Origin: Meloidogyne chitwoodi | Taxonomy: Eukaryota > Nematoda > Chromadorea > Rhabditida > Meloidogynidae | DNA length: 64,000 nucleotides | Direction of reading: 5' to 3' | Assembly: GCA_015183035.1 (NCBI GenBank) | Contig: JACZZP010000020.1 | Location: forward strand, 186,001 to 250,000 | In this document: one piece after another, positions 51,611 to 62,749 of the stretch | Layout of the letters: each line of letters opens with the position of its first letter | Numbering within the stretch: the first letter of the stretch is position 1 | Position numbers and translations under genes: made by a program | The notes under the pieces: model-generated | What the model was told of the DNA's origin: nothing | Database searches by the model: none | What the model saw: the letters and a program-made list of their open reading frames with translations, nothing else

Positions 51611-52610
51611 ATTTTTTTAATTTGATGGTATTGATGTGAGCGATAATTCGAGTTGTGAATTCTTCAATTTATTTTTACTAAAAATATATTTTTTTTAGTA
51701 AAAATAATAATTGATTTCTTTAAAACAAGGGGGACTTAAGTCCCTAAAAAATTAAAAATTTAATATTAATTATGTTAATATATTAAATTAAAAATAATTA
51801 GATATTTAGACGTAACTTGAACAGTATCAAGATGTACTCGAATGCTTAGATTTTAATTAATTAAATATAATTTAAATATTTTATTTAAAATTAATTTTAA
51901 AATTTAAAAAATATAATAATGATTTTTAAATTACTTTTTTTTTATTTTTAATTTGCTTTTAGTTTAGTATTACATTCTATTAGAATAATATAAGTTCCAA
52001 ATGAAAAGAATTTCATATCGGAACGAAACATCCCACCGGAATTTAAAATTAGGATGATTATTTATTATAAATTATTATTATATAAAAATGCTTCTTAGAT
52101 TTCACATATTACTCCCTTTGATTTAAATAGTAATTAGGTAAATAACAATTTTATTCATTTAATATTTTTAAAATTTATTGTAACACTAAAATTATTTTGT
52201 TTATTTAAAACTAAAATTTATTTTTAAAATTATTTAATGCATTTCCTATTATTGCTCCATTAATTGTAAAAAAAAATATTGTGATATAAATAGAAATAAA
52301 TTATGTAATAAAATTAATTTTAATTTTTATATTAAAGATATTAAGCTGTGTGAAAGAAATCATATGTTCTAACTATTTTATTGGAAAAAAATTATTTTTC
52401 AAATTTTTTATAATAAATTTAATTTTATTTGAAGCAAATTTTAATATTTTGTTTAATTTTTCAATTAATAATATCATGCACAACATAGGGGTATTTTTGA
52501 TAAAAACATTAAAACATGTTGCATAGAGTAGAAAAACGCAGCTAGTAAATTTAATAAATTTTTATAATATTTATATAAATTTCTATTTTTAATATAAAAA
52601 TTGAATTATT
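51611..52610. other. gene-free AT-rich sequence
   Basis: No gene is supported. A few GC-richer words (CAAGGGGGACTTAAGTCCCT near 51727, with a local GGGACTTAAGTCCC palindrome) were noted. Confidence 0.5.
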
Positions 52611-52612
52611 AA

Positions 52613-52694
52613 TTTTTAAATATTATTAATTTTATTTATTTATTTTTAAATATTATTAATTTTATTTATTTATTTTTAAATATTATTAATTTTT
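52613..52694 (+). repeat. perfect 30-bp tandem repeat, about 2.7 copies
   Basis: The 30-bp unit (TATTATTAATTTTATTTATT plus TATTTTTAAA) is repeated exactly across 52621-52680, with partial copies on both sides. The lack of any mismatch points to a recent expansion. Confidence 0.95.
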
Positions 52695-52834
52695 GTTTAT
52701 GTTAATTGTATATATAAAATTTTTGTTAATAATATATTATTATATAATTGATTTATTTCAAATATATAATGTAAGTAAATATGTAGGAATGATAAAAATT
52801 GAATGAAAAGTCATTTCTTTTATTCTCATCGCCC

Positions 52835-53110
52835 TTCCCTAAGAATTTAACCACCGTATAGACAGTTGCGCCTAGTTGGCCTCGCGTCTAATTGACCCGC
52901 GTCTAGTCGGGCTGTACATTATTTACTAGAGGTTGACGGAGAGGATCCCGGTCGGGATTTTACGAGATTTTGAGTCTCAAATCCAACTTTTATTTTTGGG
53001 CTTTTCCAGGATTATTACCTCCCGTCTTCTGTGTTTAAAAGTAGTTCCAACTCGTGCTTCAAAAATGTGATTTTGCCGACATAAATAAAATCCTAATATT
53101 CCCGCCATTT
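52835..53110. promoter_or_regulatory. GC-rich block upstream of the ARP10/11-like gene
   Basis: This is one of the least A/T-rich stretches of the window, ending about 220 bp before the start codon. It contains three adjacent 15-bp units at 52868-52912 (GCGCCTAGTTGGCCT, CGCGTCTAATTGACC, CGCGTCTAGTCGGGC), a CCCGGTCGGG palindrome near 52948 and a short palindrome TTTGAGTCTCAAA near 52970. It may be the promoter region of the downstream gene or a captured piece of a mobile element; nothing in it is recognisable as protein. Confidence 0.4.
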
Positions 53111-53291
53111 TTATTTAAACTTATTATTTAAATTTAGTGTGGCAAAATGTTTTTCATAGAGAAGTGAATAAGAACAAGAGAAAAATAGAAAAGAGAGAAT
53201 GAGCACAAGAGAGATAAAAATTAAAAAATGTTTACTAAAAAAATTATATGGAAATTAACAACGTTTTTTATCTATTATTAACAATTTAATA

Positions 53292-53297
53292 TTTCAG
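53292..53297 (+). promoter_or_regulatory. putative trans-splice acceptor TTTCAG
   Basis: TTTCAG, the nematode consensus 3' splice signal, lies 29 nt before the ATG at 53327 with an A/T-rich run upstream and no matching short exon. This is the arrangement expected for spliced-leader addition. It is inferred from position and consensus only. Confidence 0.4.
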
Positions 53298-53326
53298 TTT
53301 TAAATTATTTATTTATTTTCTAAAAA

Positions 53327-55370
53327 ATGCGTATTCCTTGGACAAATTCAGCGCAAAAAAGAATAAATTCTTCAAATAAAATAACTTCAAGTCTTGACAG
53401 TTTGAGTGTCAGATATACAGATAAATCAACTTTTGGAAATAACGAAAAGGATGAGAACAATTCAAAAATATTAAATATACTTTCAATTTCTTCTGGAGCT
53501 CAAACGTCAAAAATAGATATGAGGCCAGCAATTATTATAGAGTGTGGAAATAGGTTGACAAGGTTTTTTTATTTTGAACATAAATTTTATTAATTATTGG
53601 TTCAAGAGTTGGTTTATGCGGCGATTATATACCAAGAGAAATCTTCAGAACTACACCCTTATTTTGTGAAAAATTGAGCAATGCTGAGCAACAACAAAAA
53701 ATTATAAAATTCTTTAAGGATATTATTTACAGGTTTAATTTTTTGAAAATTTTCATTTTGTTGGCATTTTCAATTTTTCAAAAATTTAGTCTAATTTTGG
53801 TATTTTTATTTTTTGGAATATTTTCTGATAGTTTTTTTAAATTTTTTCTGTCTAAATAATTTTGTAAATATTTTATTATTTTTAGAAAGTTGATAACTTC
53901 TATTTGTTCTCGCCGTGTTGTTATTGTTGAATCATTACTTACGCCTACTTGGCAGCGTCAGGCTTTGGTTTTATTTTTTTAGTTTATTTTTTTTAAAAGT
54001 TTTTTAGGCTCATGCTTTGTTTGATTGTGCGTCTTTATCTCCACATTCAATTTTATTTGCTCCATCACATTTGTTATGTTCTTTTCCTTTTAATGCACAA
54101 ACTTGTATTGTGTTCGATTTGGGGGCGAATGAAGCTGTTCTTTTTCCGGTTAAAAAAAATTTTTTACAAAAGAGAATTTTTGTTTAAATTCTTCACTTTA
54201 TTTTTAGATTGTTGAAGGAATTTTAATGCTTAAAAATTGGGAGACATCTATTAATGCTTGTGCAAGTGCTTTAGAGTCTGAAGCAAAAAGATTAATGCTA
54301 AAATTTGGACAAGTTAGAAGACGACCTTTAATTTTACAAGAAAGTAGTGAAGAAAGGGACGAAGTTGAAGCAGGTTTTTTGAAAAAATATTTTTTTATAT
54401 TACTAAAAAACTTCAGTTGATGATAAAGATAATGGCCGTCCTTTTGCTGAATGTGATTTAGCTTTAGCCGATTCTATGCGTCTTTGGGAAGATTTAGTTT
54501 TTCGCTTTTGTTTTGTGACAACTGCTGCTAGGGGAAGACGTCTTCAACAACATTGTATTTTTCTTTTTATTTTTTTAAATTTAAATATTCTCTCCTAGTG
54601 GCCAATCCTGATTCTCCATTAATTTCGACCTGTTCCTCCCTTTCAACTCCAATTTGGTGCAGAACTGCTTTATATTCCTGGTAAAGTGAGAGAGGCTGTT
54701 GCTGAGTTACTTTTTACACATAACGATGAGAATGGCTGCCGTTCTGTTCCACAATTAATTTTGGATTGCATTTCTAGGGTTTTAATTTATTTTTAATTTT
54801 ATTAAAATTATTTTGATTTTTTAGGTTCCAATTGATTTACGGCGCGAATTGCTTCAAAATTTGCTCATTGTTGGTGGGATAAGTCGACTTCCTGGGTTTT
54901 TGGCTAGATTAAAGGTTATTTTTTAGCTTTATCCATATGATTTATAAATTTTTTTTAAGACTGAACTTGTTGATTTAATTGCTGATGGATATAAACCTCA
55001 ATTATCTCCGACTCTTGTAGACATTAAATTTTATCAATTTCCGCGTGATGTTGCTGGCGAATTGTTTTGTTCTTGGCTTGGAGGTTTTTTGTTTCAAATT
55101 AAAATAGTAGAGTAGATATTGGATAATTTCATTAAAAAGCAACCTTTTTTCTTGGATTAAGCTTTTTTTTCATTTTTGAGATTTAAAATTCTGCAAATTC
55201 CTAAAATAATTTCTCCCAACTTTGAAGGTTCAATGTTTGGCTCTCTGGATTATATTGTTGATCAAAGGTCTATAACAAAACAGGAATGGCTTAAAACAAG
55301 AAAAGTAAAAGATTGGACAGACGAAATAGATAATTATTCTGAATTAAATATTATTAAAAATGGTGCATAA
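53327..55370 (+). CDS. actin-related protein 10/11, dynactin pointed-end subunit (ten exons, apparent frameshift)
   Basis: Arp10/Arp11 caps the pointed end of the Arp1 filament in dynactin, the dynein cofactor. Exons: 53327-53562, 53607-53732, 53886-53967, 54008-54148, 54208-54373, 54417-54554, 54599-54778, 54825-54914, 54960-55083 and 55228-55370; introns are 40-59 nt except two of about 150. After a Ser/Asn-rich N-terminal extension of about 65 residues come the first nucleotide-binding loop (IIECGNRLTRVGLCGDYIPR, about 69-88), SRRVVIVES, the second phosphate loop (CIVFDLGANEAVLFP, about 181-195), the actin-like LLIVGGISRLPGF (about 367-379) and WLGGSMFGSL (about 426-435). The C-terminus RSITKQEWLKTRKVKDW is typical of the ARP11 branch. 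The coding sum is 1426 nt, one base over a multiple of three. The frame changes within exon 7, near 54622-54630, between ANPDSPLIS and RPVPPFQLQFG. This may be an assembly error, a real lesion or an unrecognised splice. Human ACTR10 has 417 residues; this one would be about 474. Human ACTR10 and nematode arp-11 are the presumed orthologs. Confidence 0.88.
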
Positions 55371-55395
55371 AAGTTTAATGTGAATTATTTTTTGT

Positions 55396-55401
55396 AATAA
55401 A
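55396..55401 (+). terminator. polyadenylation signal AATAAA
   Basis: AATAAA lies 26 nt after the ARP10/11-like stop codon, in a plausible place for 3'-end formation, but the motif is common in this base composition. Confidence 0.4.
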
Positions 55402-55430
55402 TTTTAAATTTTTTTATTTAATAAGGAATA

Positions 55431-55900
55431 CTAATTATTTTCCTCTATTCTTTCTGAAGCAGAAGAAAAATGTATAAAAAATATTTATGAAGCTCCAAAT
55501 CATTATAAATAATTTGATGTTTGAAAATTTAAAATTAATCTAATTTTAGATATCATAAATTAAGAATAGTTAAATAATTTAATTAATAATAGTTTATAAT
55601 TATTGTTTTGTTTATAATTATTAAATTAAGATTTAAAATTTTTAAATTTAAATATAATGTAATCAATTATTTATTAATTATTTTATTTGTATTATTTGAT
55701 ATTTATTTCCCTTCATATTTAAATATTCAAAAACATGTAAATTCAGTGCGTGATCGTGAAAAAGGAGTTAGAAATGATATAAATCTCCTGGCATCTAGTT
55801 ATTTGGTAAACTTGCAAAAAAGAACGTTGTGACCTTTTATTACGAGGATAAGGACTGCGTCGAAATGCAACGCGATAACTTTGAATTAATTTTTGAAGTT
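55431..55900. other. coding-like scraps downstream of the ARP gene
   Basis: On the plus strand near 55449-55512 the frame SILSEAEEKCIKNIYEAPNH ends at TAA and looks like a terminal exon. At 55735-55890 a GC-richer patch is open on the plus strand (VNSVRDREKGVRNDINLLAS, then a stop at 55830-55832) and on the minus strand (RVAFRRSPYPRNKRSQRSFL). Neither has a clear start or matched splice sites. The plus ORF from 55608 begins with AT-type codons and is probably not a gene as such. Products are not recognised. Confidence 0.3.
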
Positions 55901-56589
55901 TTTTTCTGATTTAAAAATTTTAAAATATTTAATAAAAATTATTTTTATTTATTTGTTTTAATTATTTAATTAATTTCTGTATTTAATCTAATTATGCAAA
56001 ATATACAATCATTTCAATTTTAAAAAATTACCTATTTTGAATTTTTTATATTTAAAATTTTTTTAATTAAAATTTTATATTTAATTTTATTAAAATTTAA
56101 ATTTATGTTTTAAATAAAGTAAAAAATAAATAATATAAAATAAATTTTTTTATAATTATTTTTATTTATTTAAAAATAATTAAAAAAATATATTTTTAAG
56201 GTTTTTTATGTAGCCGCAGATCCGATTTTTTCTTTTCCATTTCTTTTTCTTTTACATATAGATTAATTATATTTTTACAATTAAATTTAATAATGAATAC
56301 TCAAAACAAAAATTTTTTTTTAATTTTTTAATATTATATTTTATTTATTTTTTTAAAATTCATCTTAATAGGTATTATTATATTTTATTAAATTTAATGT
56401 GTAACTAACTTCTAAAAAATAATGCTGAGCAAAAATTTAATTTTTTATTTAAAATAAAATTATACTAAAAAATAATTTTTAAATATTATCTAAAAATTAA
56501 ATAATATTTTGTTTTTTTAATTAAACATATTACGTCCGACTCTTTATTTATTTAGTTTTAGTAACAAATATTTATTTTATTCAAGTTTT
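55901..56589. other. gene-free AT-rich sequence
   Basis: Nothing beyond background composition was seen, apart from a short GC-richer word at 56212-56233 (GTAGCCGCAGATCCGA) with no context. Confidence 0.5.
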
Positions 56590-57400
56590 AGTTCAAAATA
56601 AGAGGATTAGAAGGTTAATATTTATCCAATCGCTTGGGGCATTAATAATTTTTTTTTAATTTTAATTTGACAACATTTAATATTTAATTTAATAATTATC
56701 TAGGAAATAAATCTTAGTGATGTGTACTATATGTGATGTCGTTTGAGGTGCCTGATTCAGTAAATTTTATCGCCTACTTTAATTAAATTACCTAAAATAT
56801 TTGAATTTTATTTAAATTCATACTAATTTATATTTTTTTATTAAAAATTATATTTATTTTTAATTATTATTTATTTATTTAAAATTTATTTAGTAGTTTA
56901 ATTATATTTTTTATTAATAATGTACTCTTACAACTTTCCGCATACCTTAAAGCACTCTTACTAGATAAACATAAATTATATATATTTAAATAATTAATAA
57001 GATTTTTTATTGTAATTATAATTTATTAATAATTATTAATCTTTAAAAAGAATTTTTTATCATTTATTTTTAATGTTTATAAATTAATTTATAAAAAAAA
57101 TAATTTTATTTGTCTTTTTTTGTTTTTCTTATACATATACATATGTATTAAAAAATGATTTTTTCGTGCATTCCTCTCTGAAAAGTAATGTTTTAACGGC
57201 ATAAAGTAATTTAATAAAATTTTAAAAAATGTTAAAGAGTGTAAATTAAGTAAAAACTTGAGTAGAAAAATTTACAAGAGTAATTAATTTTTAAAAAATA
57301 ATTTTATAATTTTTAAAAAATGTGAATTATCTTTAAATTAAATAAATACATATTTATTAAACTTAATTAATATTATAATTAAAAATATGGTTTTCATATT
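56590..57400 (+). repeat. dispersed repeat family E, copy 3
   Basis: Matches 63050-63960 in the same orientation: CATTAATAATTTTTTTTTAA, TTTGACAACATTTAAT, TTTTTTCGTGCATTCCT (57165; 63729) and TTTAATAAAATTTTAAAAAATGT (57210; 63785). The conserved flanks surround a faster-changing core (GTGATGTGTACTATATGTGA). Confidence 0.75.
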
Positions 57401-57540
57401 ATAGAACATTATAAATTTAGAAAAATATTTGACCATAATCAAGTAAATTAATTAATCATTTTTTGAAAATAAAAATACCTATTTTTTAATTTTTATTCTA
57501 ATATTTTATTTTAATTATATAAATATTTATTTAATATTTT

Positions 57541-57650
57541 TTAAAAATTTCCACGTTTTCCTGAAGATAGAATTAATAAAACTTTTAAGCTTTTCGTAGT
57601 TTGTTCTGATAAACCATTTTCTAGAATTTAATATTCATCAGAAGCTAAAC
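57541..57650 (-). pseudogene. cuticle-collagen-like N-terminal shard, copy 1 (nonsense)
   Basis: On the minus strand this is a shorter, decayed copy of the frame at 59627-59809 (LENGLSEQTTKSLKVLLILS, then GKRGNF and a stop at 57541-57543). Relative to copy 2 it carries a nonsense change, TCA to TAA, at 57628-57630, and the conserved tryptophan is replaced by threonine. It is preceded by a similar AAATATTTATTTAATATT junction. Confidence 0.5.
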
Positions 57651-57825
57651 GTTATTTTTAAAGTTTTTTTTTAATTATTTTAATTTTTACAAAAATATTT
57701 TTTTAATATTATTAATTTTAAATTTCTTTTTCTAGTCGATTGCTTCTCGAATTTCTACCATATTATAATAATTATAAATTTAATTTTTATACAGTATTCA
57801 TTTCGCGGAAAAATAATATTTAATT

Positions 57826-57990
57826 AATCCTTTGTTATTTTTAAGTTTACATGTATAATAATTAATTTTTTATAACAATAAAATATTTTAAAAATAATTT
57901 GCGTATTAAAAAAAATTTTATTTCATTCAGGTTTTTCTTCAACGGTAAATTTTCAGAAAAAATTTTTATATTTTGAATATTTTTTTTATT
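57826..57990 (+). repeat. paralog of the RING gene's 3' region
   Basis: CTTTGTTATTTTTAAGTTTA, AATAAAATATTTTAAAAATA and TTCTTCAACGGTAAATTTT... align with 34153-34290, the segment just past the RING exon, in the same orientation. The RING exon itself is not present here. Confidence 0.6.
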
Positions 57991-57999
57991 TATGAAGAA

Positions 58000-59560
58000 A
58001 TGTTTTTTTCGAGTCAACAATAATAAATTCGACTTTTAAATTAAAATAAAATATTTTTATAATTTAATTATTAATATTTTTAAATTTTATCTTAACTGAT
58101 TTTAATTAAATAAAATATTTAAATTTATTTAAATAAAATAAATGCTGTATTTATGATATTTTGTGCATCCGTTTTTAAATTGTTGTTTAATGAATTAAAA
58201 AAATTTTTTATTTTAAAACAATTTATTTTTTATTATAAAAATTAAAAAAAAAATATTTGATAAATTATAATTAAATTAATTATTATTATTAAATTTAAAA
58301 TAATCATCTTTTAATTATTTACATTTAAATTTTAAATTATTTTTTTAAATAAAATAATTTAAGTTTGTTGACTATTCGTGTACTATGATAAATTTAATAT
58401 ATTTTGTATTTTTTGTAAATTAGTTAATTAACTTGATTTTTAATATTAATTATTATATTCTATTTAAAAATAAATATTTATAATAAAAAATTTAAAATTA
58501 ATTTAAATCATTTCTAATTTTATAAAAATATTATTTTAAATATTTTATAATTTTTAAAAATTAATTTTTTGTTCAATTTTAAGTCATAAAACATAATCAA
58601 AATTAAATTCCGAAAATTTATTAAATATTTCAAAATTTAAAAAAAAATTAATTTTATTTTTTTTATTGAATTTTAAAATTTAATTTAATAATTTTTTAAA
58701 TTAAATATTGTTAAGTAAATTTATTTTCTTTTTATTTGCATGTTCGATAGATTGTTGTAGAAAGGAGTATTGTCAACTGATATTATAATAATATTAAAAT
58801 AAATTTCTATTCTTTTTTAATTTCTCCTTCAATTTTATAAATTTTATAAACCTAAATAATTAGTAAATTGTAAAAATTAATTTATGAAATACTACATATT
58901 TATAATTTTAATTTACAATAGAAATAATAAGAATTTGCGTAGTTGCGCTATTATCAATCAAATCGCTTAGATTAATTTAATTTAAATATTATTATAATTT
59001 TTTAATAATTATTAAGCTATTTTTTATCATGCTTATTTTTTGTAAATTAATTTGTAAAAAATTTTATTCTAAAAAATATATTTATTTAAGCTTTTATTTG
59101 TAGATATTTTTAATGTTCCGCCTATAGTTAATTAAAATGTAAAACTATTAAAGATGTTCCCTCACAGTTTTATACCAGAAGATTTAAAATTAATAAAATT
59201 GTAATTTTTATAAAATAAATATTTTTAAATAAAATCTTAAATATTTAAAAGGTCAAAGTTTACAATAAAATTTGATTATAAATTTATAATTATTATTTGA
59301 ATGTATGTAGCCATACGTGAATTTATGGAATCGTTCTGCAGATGCACTTATTTGTTCCATTCCTTTTTAATAGATGTGATTTTCTTAGTATCTCTTAAAT
59401 AAATTCTTTGTTTTATATATTTTATTTATTTATTTAACTTTTAAATATTTTAATAAAATTAGTTAAACAATAAAAACTTAATATTAATATTCGTATAATA
59501 TAATTTGGTTGATATGAGTAGAGATTCATAATAAATTAAAATTATAATGACTAAAATAAA
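58000..59560. other. gene-free AT-rich sequence
   Basis: No gene or bounded repeat could be supported on either strand. Confidence 0.5.
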
Positions 59561-59561
59561 T

Positions 59562-60410
59562 TAATATATAAATTAATATATTTTAAATAATTAAAATGTT
59601 AATATAAATATTTATTTAATATTATTTTAAAAATTTCCACGTTTTCGTGAAGATAGAATTAATAAAACTTTTAAGCTTTTCCAAGTTTGTTCTGATAAAC
59701 CATTTTCTAGAATTGAATATTCAACATCGTTTATTTTTGATAAAAATTTTAAATTTTGTTTTATGTTGGAGCATTCGGCTTTTAAATAAAAAATTGCAGT
59801 TATGCCCAAAGTAAAGACAATTAAAATGTTAATATATAAGTATTTATTTAATAAAATAATTTAGCTAAATTAATAATTAATTTATTTCTTTATATTTTTG
59901 AAATTTTTTTAAAAATATTTTAAATATAACTATAAAAATAATTAAAACTTTTTATATTAATATTATATTTCATTAGAATTAATTTAATTTTTTTAATTAA
60001 AAATTAAATTAATTTTTTTGAATTTGTGTCTGCTGGCCAATTTATTTTAGCAAAGACTTATAGGCTATTATGAAAACAAAAATTGTTTTAATTCCTTTCA
60101 TATTCATTCCAGTCACTCAATTTTAATCATCTTTTGATAAGATAAATATTAATAATAATTTTAATTATTTTTTTTTTAAATAAATAAATATAAATTTAAA
60201 ATATAATTTTTTTTGTAATTCACATCTTCTTGCCAATTATTATGAAAATAAAATTTGCTTTGTCATACTCTCTTGTAAGTCCACTCATAATATTCTTTGA
60301 TAATATACATTTTAATAATAATTTTAATTATTTTTTAACAAATATGTATTATTTATTTTAATTTAAATATTAATTAAATTAGTTTTATTTTTAATAAATT
60401 TATATAAAAT
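59562..60410 (+). repeat. dispersed repeat family D, copy 4, internally duplicated
   Basis: AATTAAAATGTTAATAT plus ATATTTATTTAATA, TTTCATTAGAATTAATTTAA and the TTTTAATTATTTTTTAAC stretch match 18205-18560 and 21900-22270. Within this copy the part with CTATTATGAAAA...CATACT...CTTTGATAA occurs twice (about 60060-60170 and 60225-60350). The collagen-like shard sits inside its left end. Confidence 0.7.
59624..59820 (-). pseudogene. cuticle-collagen-like N-terminal domain fragment, copy 2
   Basis: Minus strand. The frame reads a hydrophobic segment (VFTLGITAIFYLKAECSNIK, with the frame open before the ATG at 59807), then about 30 polar residues, a tryptophan (SEQTWKSLKVLLIL), and the basic cleavage-like motif SSRKRG before a stop at 59627-59629. 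Transmembrane segment, spacing, Trp and RxKR-type site resemble the N-terminal domain of nematode cuticle collagens (Col_cuticle_N). No Gly-X-Y region follows, so this is at most an isolated exon fragment. It is flanked by direct repeats of a family D sequence. A coincidental likeness cannot be excluded. Confidence 0.45.
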
Positions 60411-61190
60411 AGATAAATATATTTTAAAATATTATTTTCCAATATTAATTTTAATAATAAATATTATTAAAAATTAATTTTAGTTTTTATTTTTCGCAAA
60501 TTAATGATTATTTTATTTCTTTTTTAAGTTCAAACAAAATTGGAGACTTTTTTTTATTTATATTTAAAATAAGTATAGTAATTAATTAATTATAATTAAA
60601 TAATTATTTTGTGTAATCTCATTAATTGATTTTAGTATTTGATTCCATCTGTCCATTAATTTTATAATAAATAAATAAATAGATAAATAAATTAAATATA
60701 ATTTTATTTGTTAATATTTAATAACAAATTATTAGAATAAAATTGTTAAAATGAATAGTATTTTGTTGTTTTGACACTAGATTTTTATTTATAAATATTA
60801 AAAATTTTTATATATTTATTTTATTTCGTTTTTATTTAAATATTAAATTAGGTATATTTTAGACCTAAATTTGTTAATATTTTTATTATTTAAAAAATAG
60901 GATATTAAATAAAATTTTATTTTATTAGGTATATTAATTTATTTCTTTTTCTAATTTTTATTTAAAAATTGGCATTAAAGTCCTGTTTATTTTATAAATT
61001 TTATTTTTAGACTGAACTGAAAATTATAAATAATTTCTAAATTATTTATAATTTATCTTCTTTTTTATTTTAATTAATTCTTATTTTTATAAATTTCTTT
61101 TTCATTTTATCTGTCAAAGACAAAATTGGAAAATTCCAAATTTTTATTTTTAAATATAAAATTTTATTAACAAAATTTTTTTTTGTTAAT
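60411..61190. other. gene-free AT-rich sequence
   Basis: No feature beyond background could be supported. Confidence 0.5.
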
Positions 61191-61639
61191 TCAATGTACC
61201 TACAGTTGTTGTTGTTTAATTTATCCAAGAATGATTGTGTAGTTAATTTAATTTATTTTTAAAAACAAAAATAAATAAATTATATTCTATATTGTAATTA
61301 TTGTCTTTAAAATTATAACTTTAATTTTTATTAATAAATTAAATCCTAATATAATGTATAATTTGTATTATTCGTTAAATGAGTTTAATTCTCTCAATTT
61401 TATTTTGTTTTAAAATTAAATTTAATTAAGTAGTTTTAATTTTATGTTTACCAGTATAACGATGTGAGAATATGGTTTTTAATATAGTATTCGTAAATGT
61501 ATTGGTTTAAACAACATTATTTATTTATTAAAAAAAATAATTAATTTTTAAATTTCTTTTTTTAATTTTTATTAAAAATATTTAAGACAAAATATTTGCT
61601 TATAATATTTTTTGAAATAAAAAATTCTATATAAACAGG

Positions 61640-62670
61640 GAAAGCTTTAGATTGATACATTAATGCTTACACCCTTTTGTTGCTTCGCTTGAATTTTATT
61701 TAATTCCCTTTAAAAAATTAATTTAATTTGCTAAATTTTACGTTATAATTTTCTTTCGGTGAAATTTGAATAATTTATTTTATTTTTAAATTTTTCATTA
61801 AAAAAATTATAATAAAATTAATTAATTTAACAGAAAACCTCTTCAAATAATTTTTTTATTTTTAATAAAATTATTTTTTGAATTTTCTTTTATAAATAAA
61901 TTATATAATAAATAAAAATGTGGATTATATAATTAAATAATTTTAGATTAATTTAATTAAATAAAACAAAAAAATTAATTTTTTTATAAAATGTCATTAA
62001 CTTGCTTCCATGATCCATTAATTAAGCAAAAATATTTTAATTTATAAACTAATATAATTTAATTATTAATATAATTTATATATGTTAAAAAAATAAATTT
62101 TTTGTTAAATTTGATAAAAATAAAGTTTATTTTATTTAAGTAAATATTTAATTTCTTTTTTATTTTTTAAATGTAGTAATACTTAAAAATGTTGAAAGGA
62201 ACTAATAGGTACATACGTTGATTTGAAACGGATACCTATGTTGAGTTTAATATTTTTATTTATTTTAATTAATTTAATTTATGGTTAATTCGACTACTAG
62301 GCTTCGATTAAATATTTAATTTTGCTAAATTTTATTTTTTTTAATAATCAGAAATTTAATTAAAACAAAATTTTAATTAAAATATAATTTTAATTATATC
62401 ATTATTTTAATTTACATTAATTTTTAATTTTAAACATTAAATAAAAATATTAAACTGATAAATAAATAATTAAATTAATTAAAAAATAATCTTTATTAAT
62501 TTTACTCAATTGTAAAATTAAACTTTAAAAAATATATATATAATTAATTTAAAAATATAACATTTGACTTCACTTGCCATTGCTCTTTGCTTCTTTTGAA
62601 GAAAATAAAAATAAATTTAAAGCATTTAATTAAATTATTAAATTTATAAAATTTGTTTTTTACTTAGCCA
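61640..62670 (+). repeat. dispersed repeat family F, copy 3
   Basis: GGAAAGCTTTAGATTGATAC matches GGAAAGTTTTAGATTGATAC at 40259. TTCGCTTGAATTTTATTTAA, GAAAACCTCTTCAAATAA and, later, TTTTAATTTTAAACATTAAA match the other F copies. Same orientation. Confidence 0.8.
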
Positions 62671-62749
62671 AACTATCCAAAATATTAAAAAAAAAATATT
62701 TTGACAAATTAAATATTTAATTTCCTTAAATATTCACCAATTATTAAAT

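Noticed and set aside
53674..54215. Separate ORFs inside the ARP10/11-like gene (53674-53859, 54012-54215)
   Set aside because: Each runs from an exon into an intron; the spliced model explains them.
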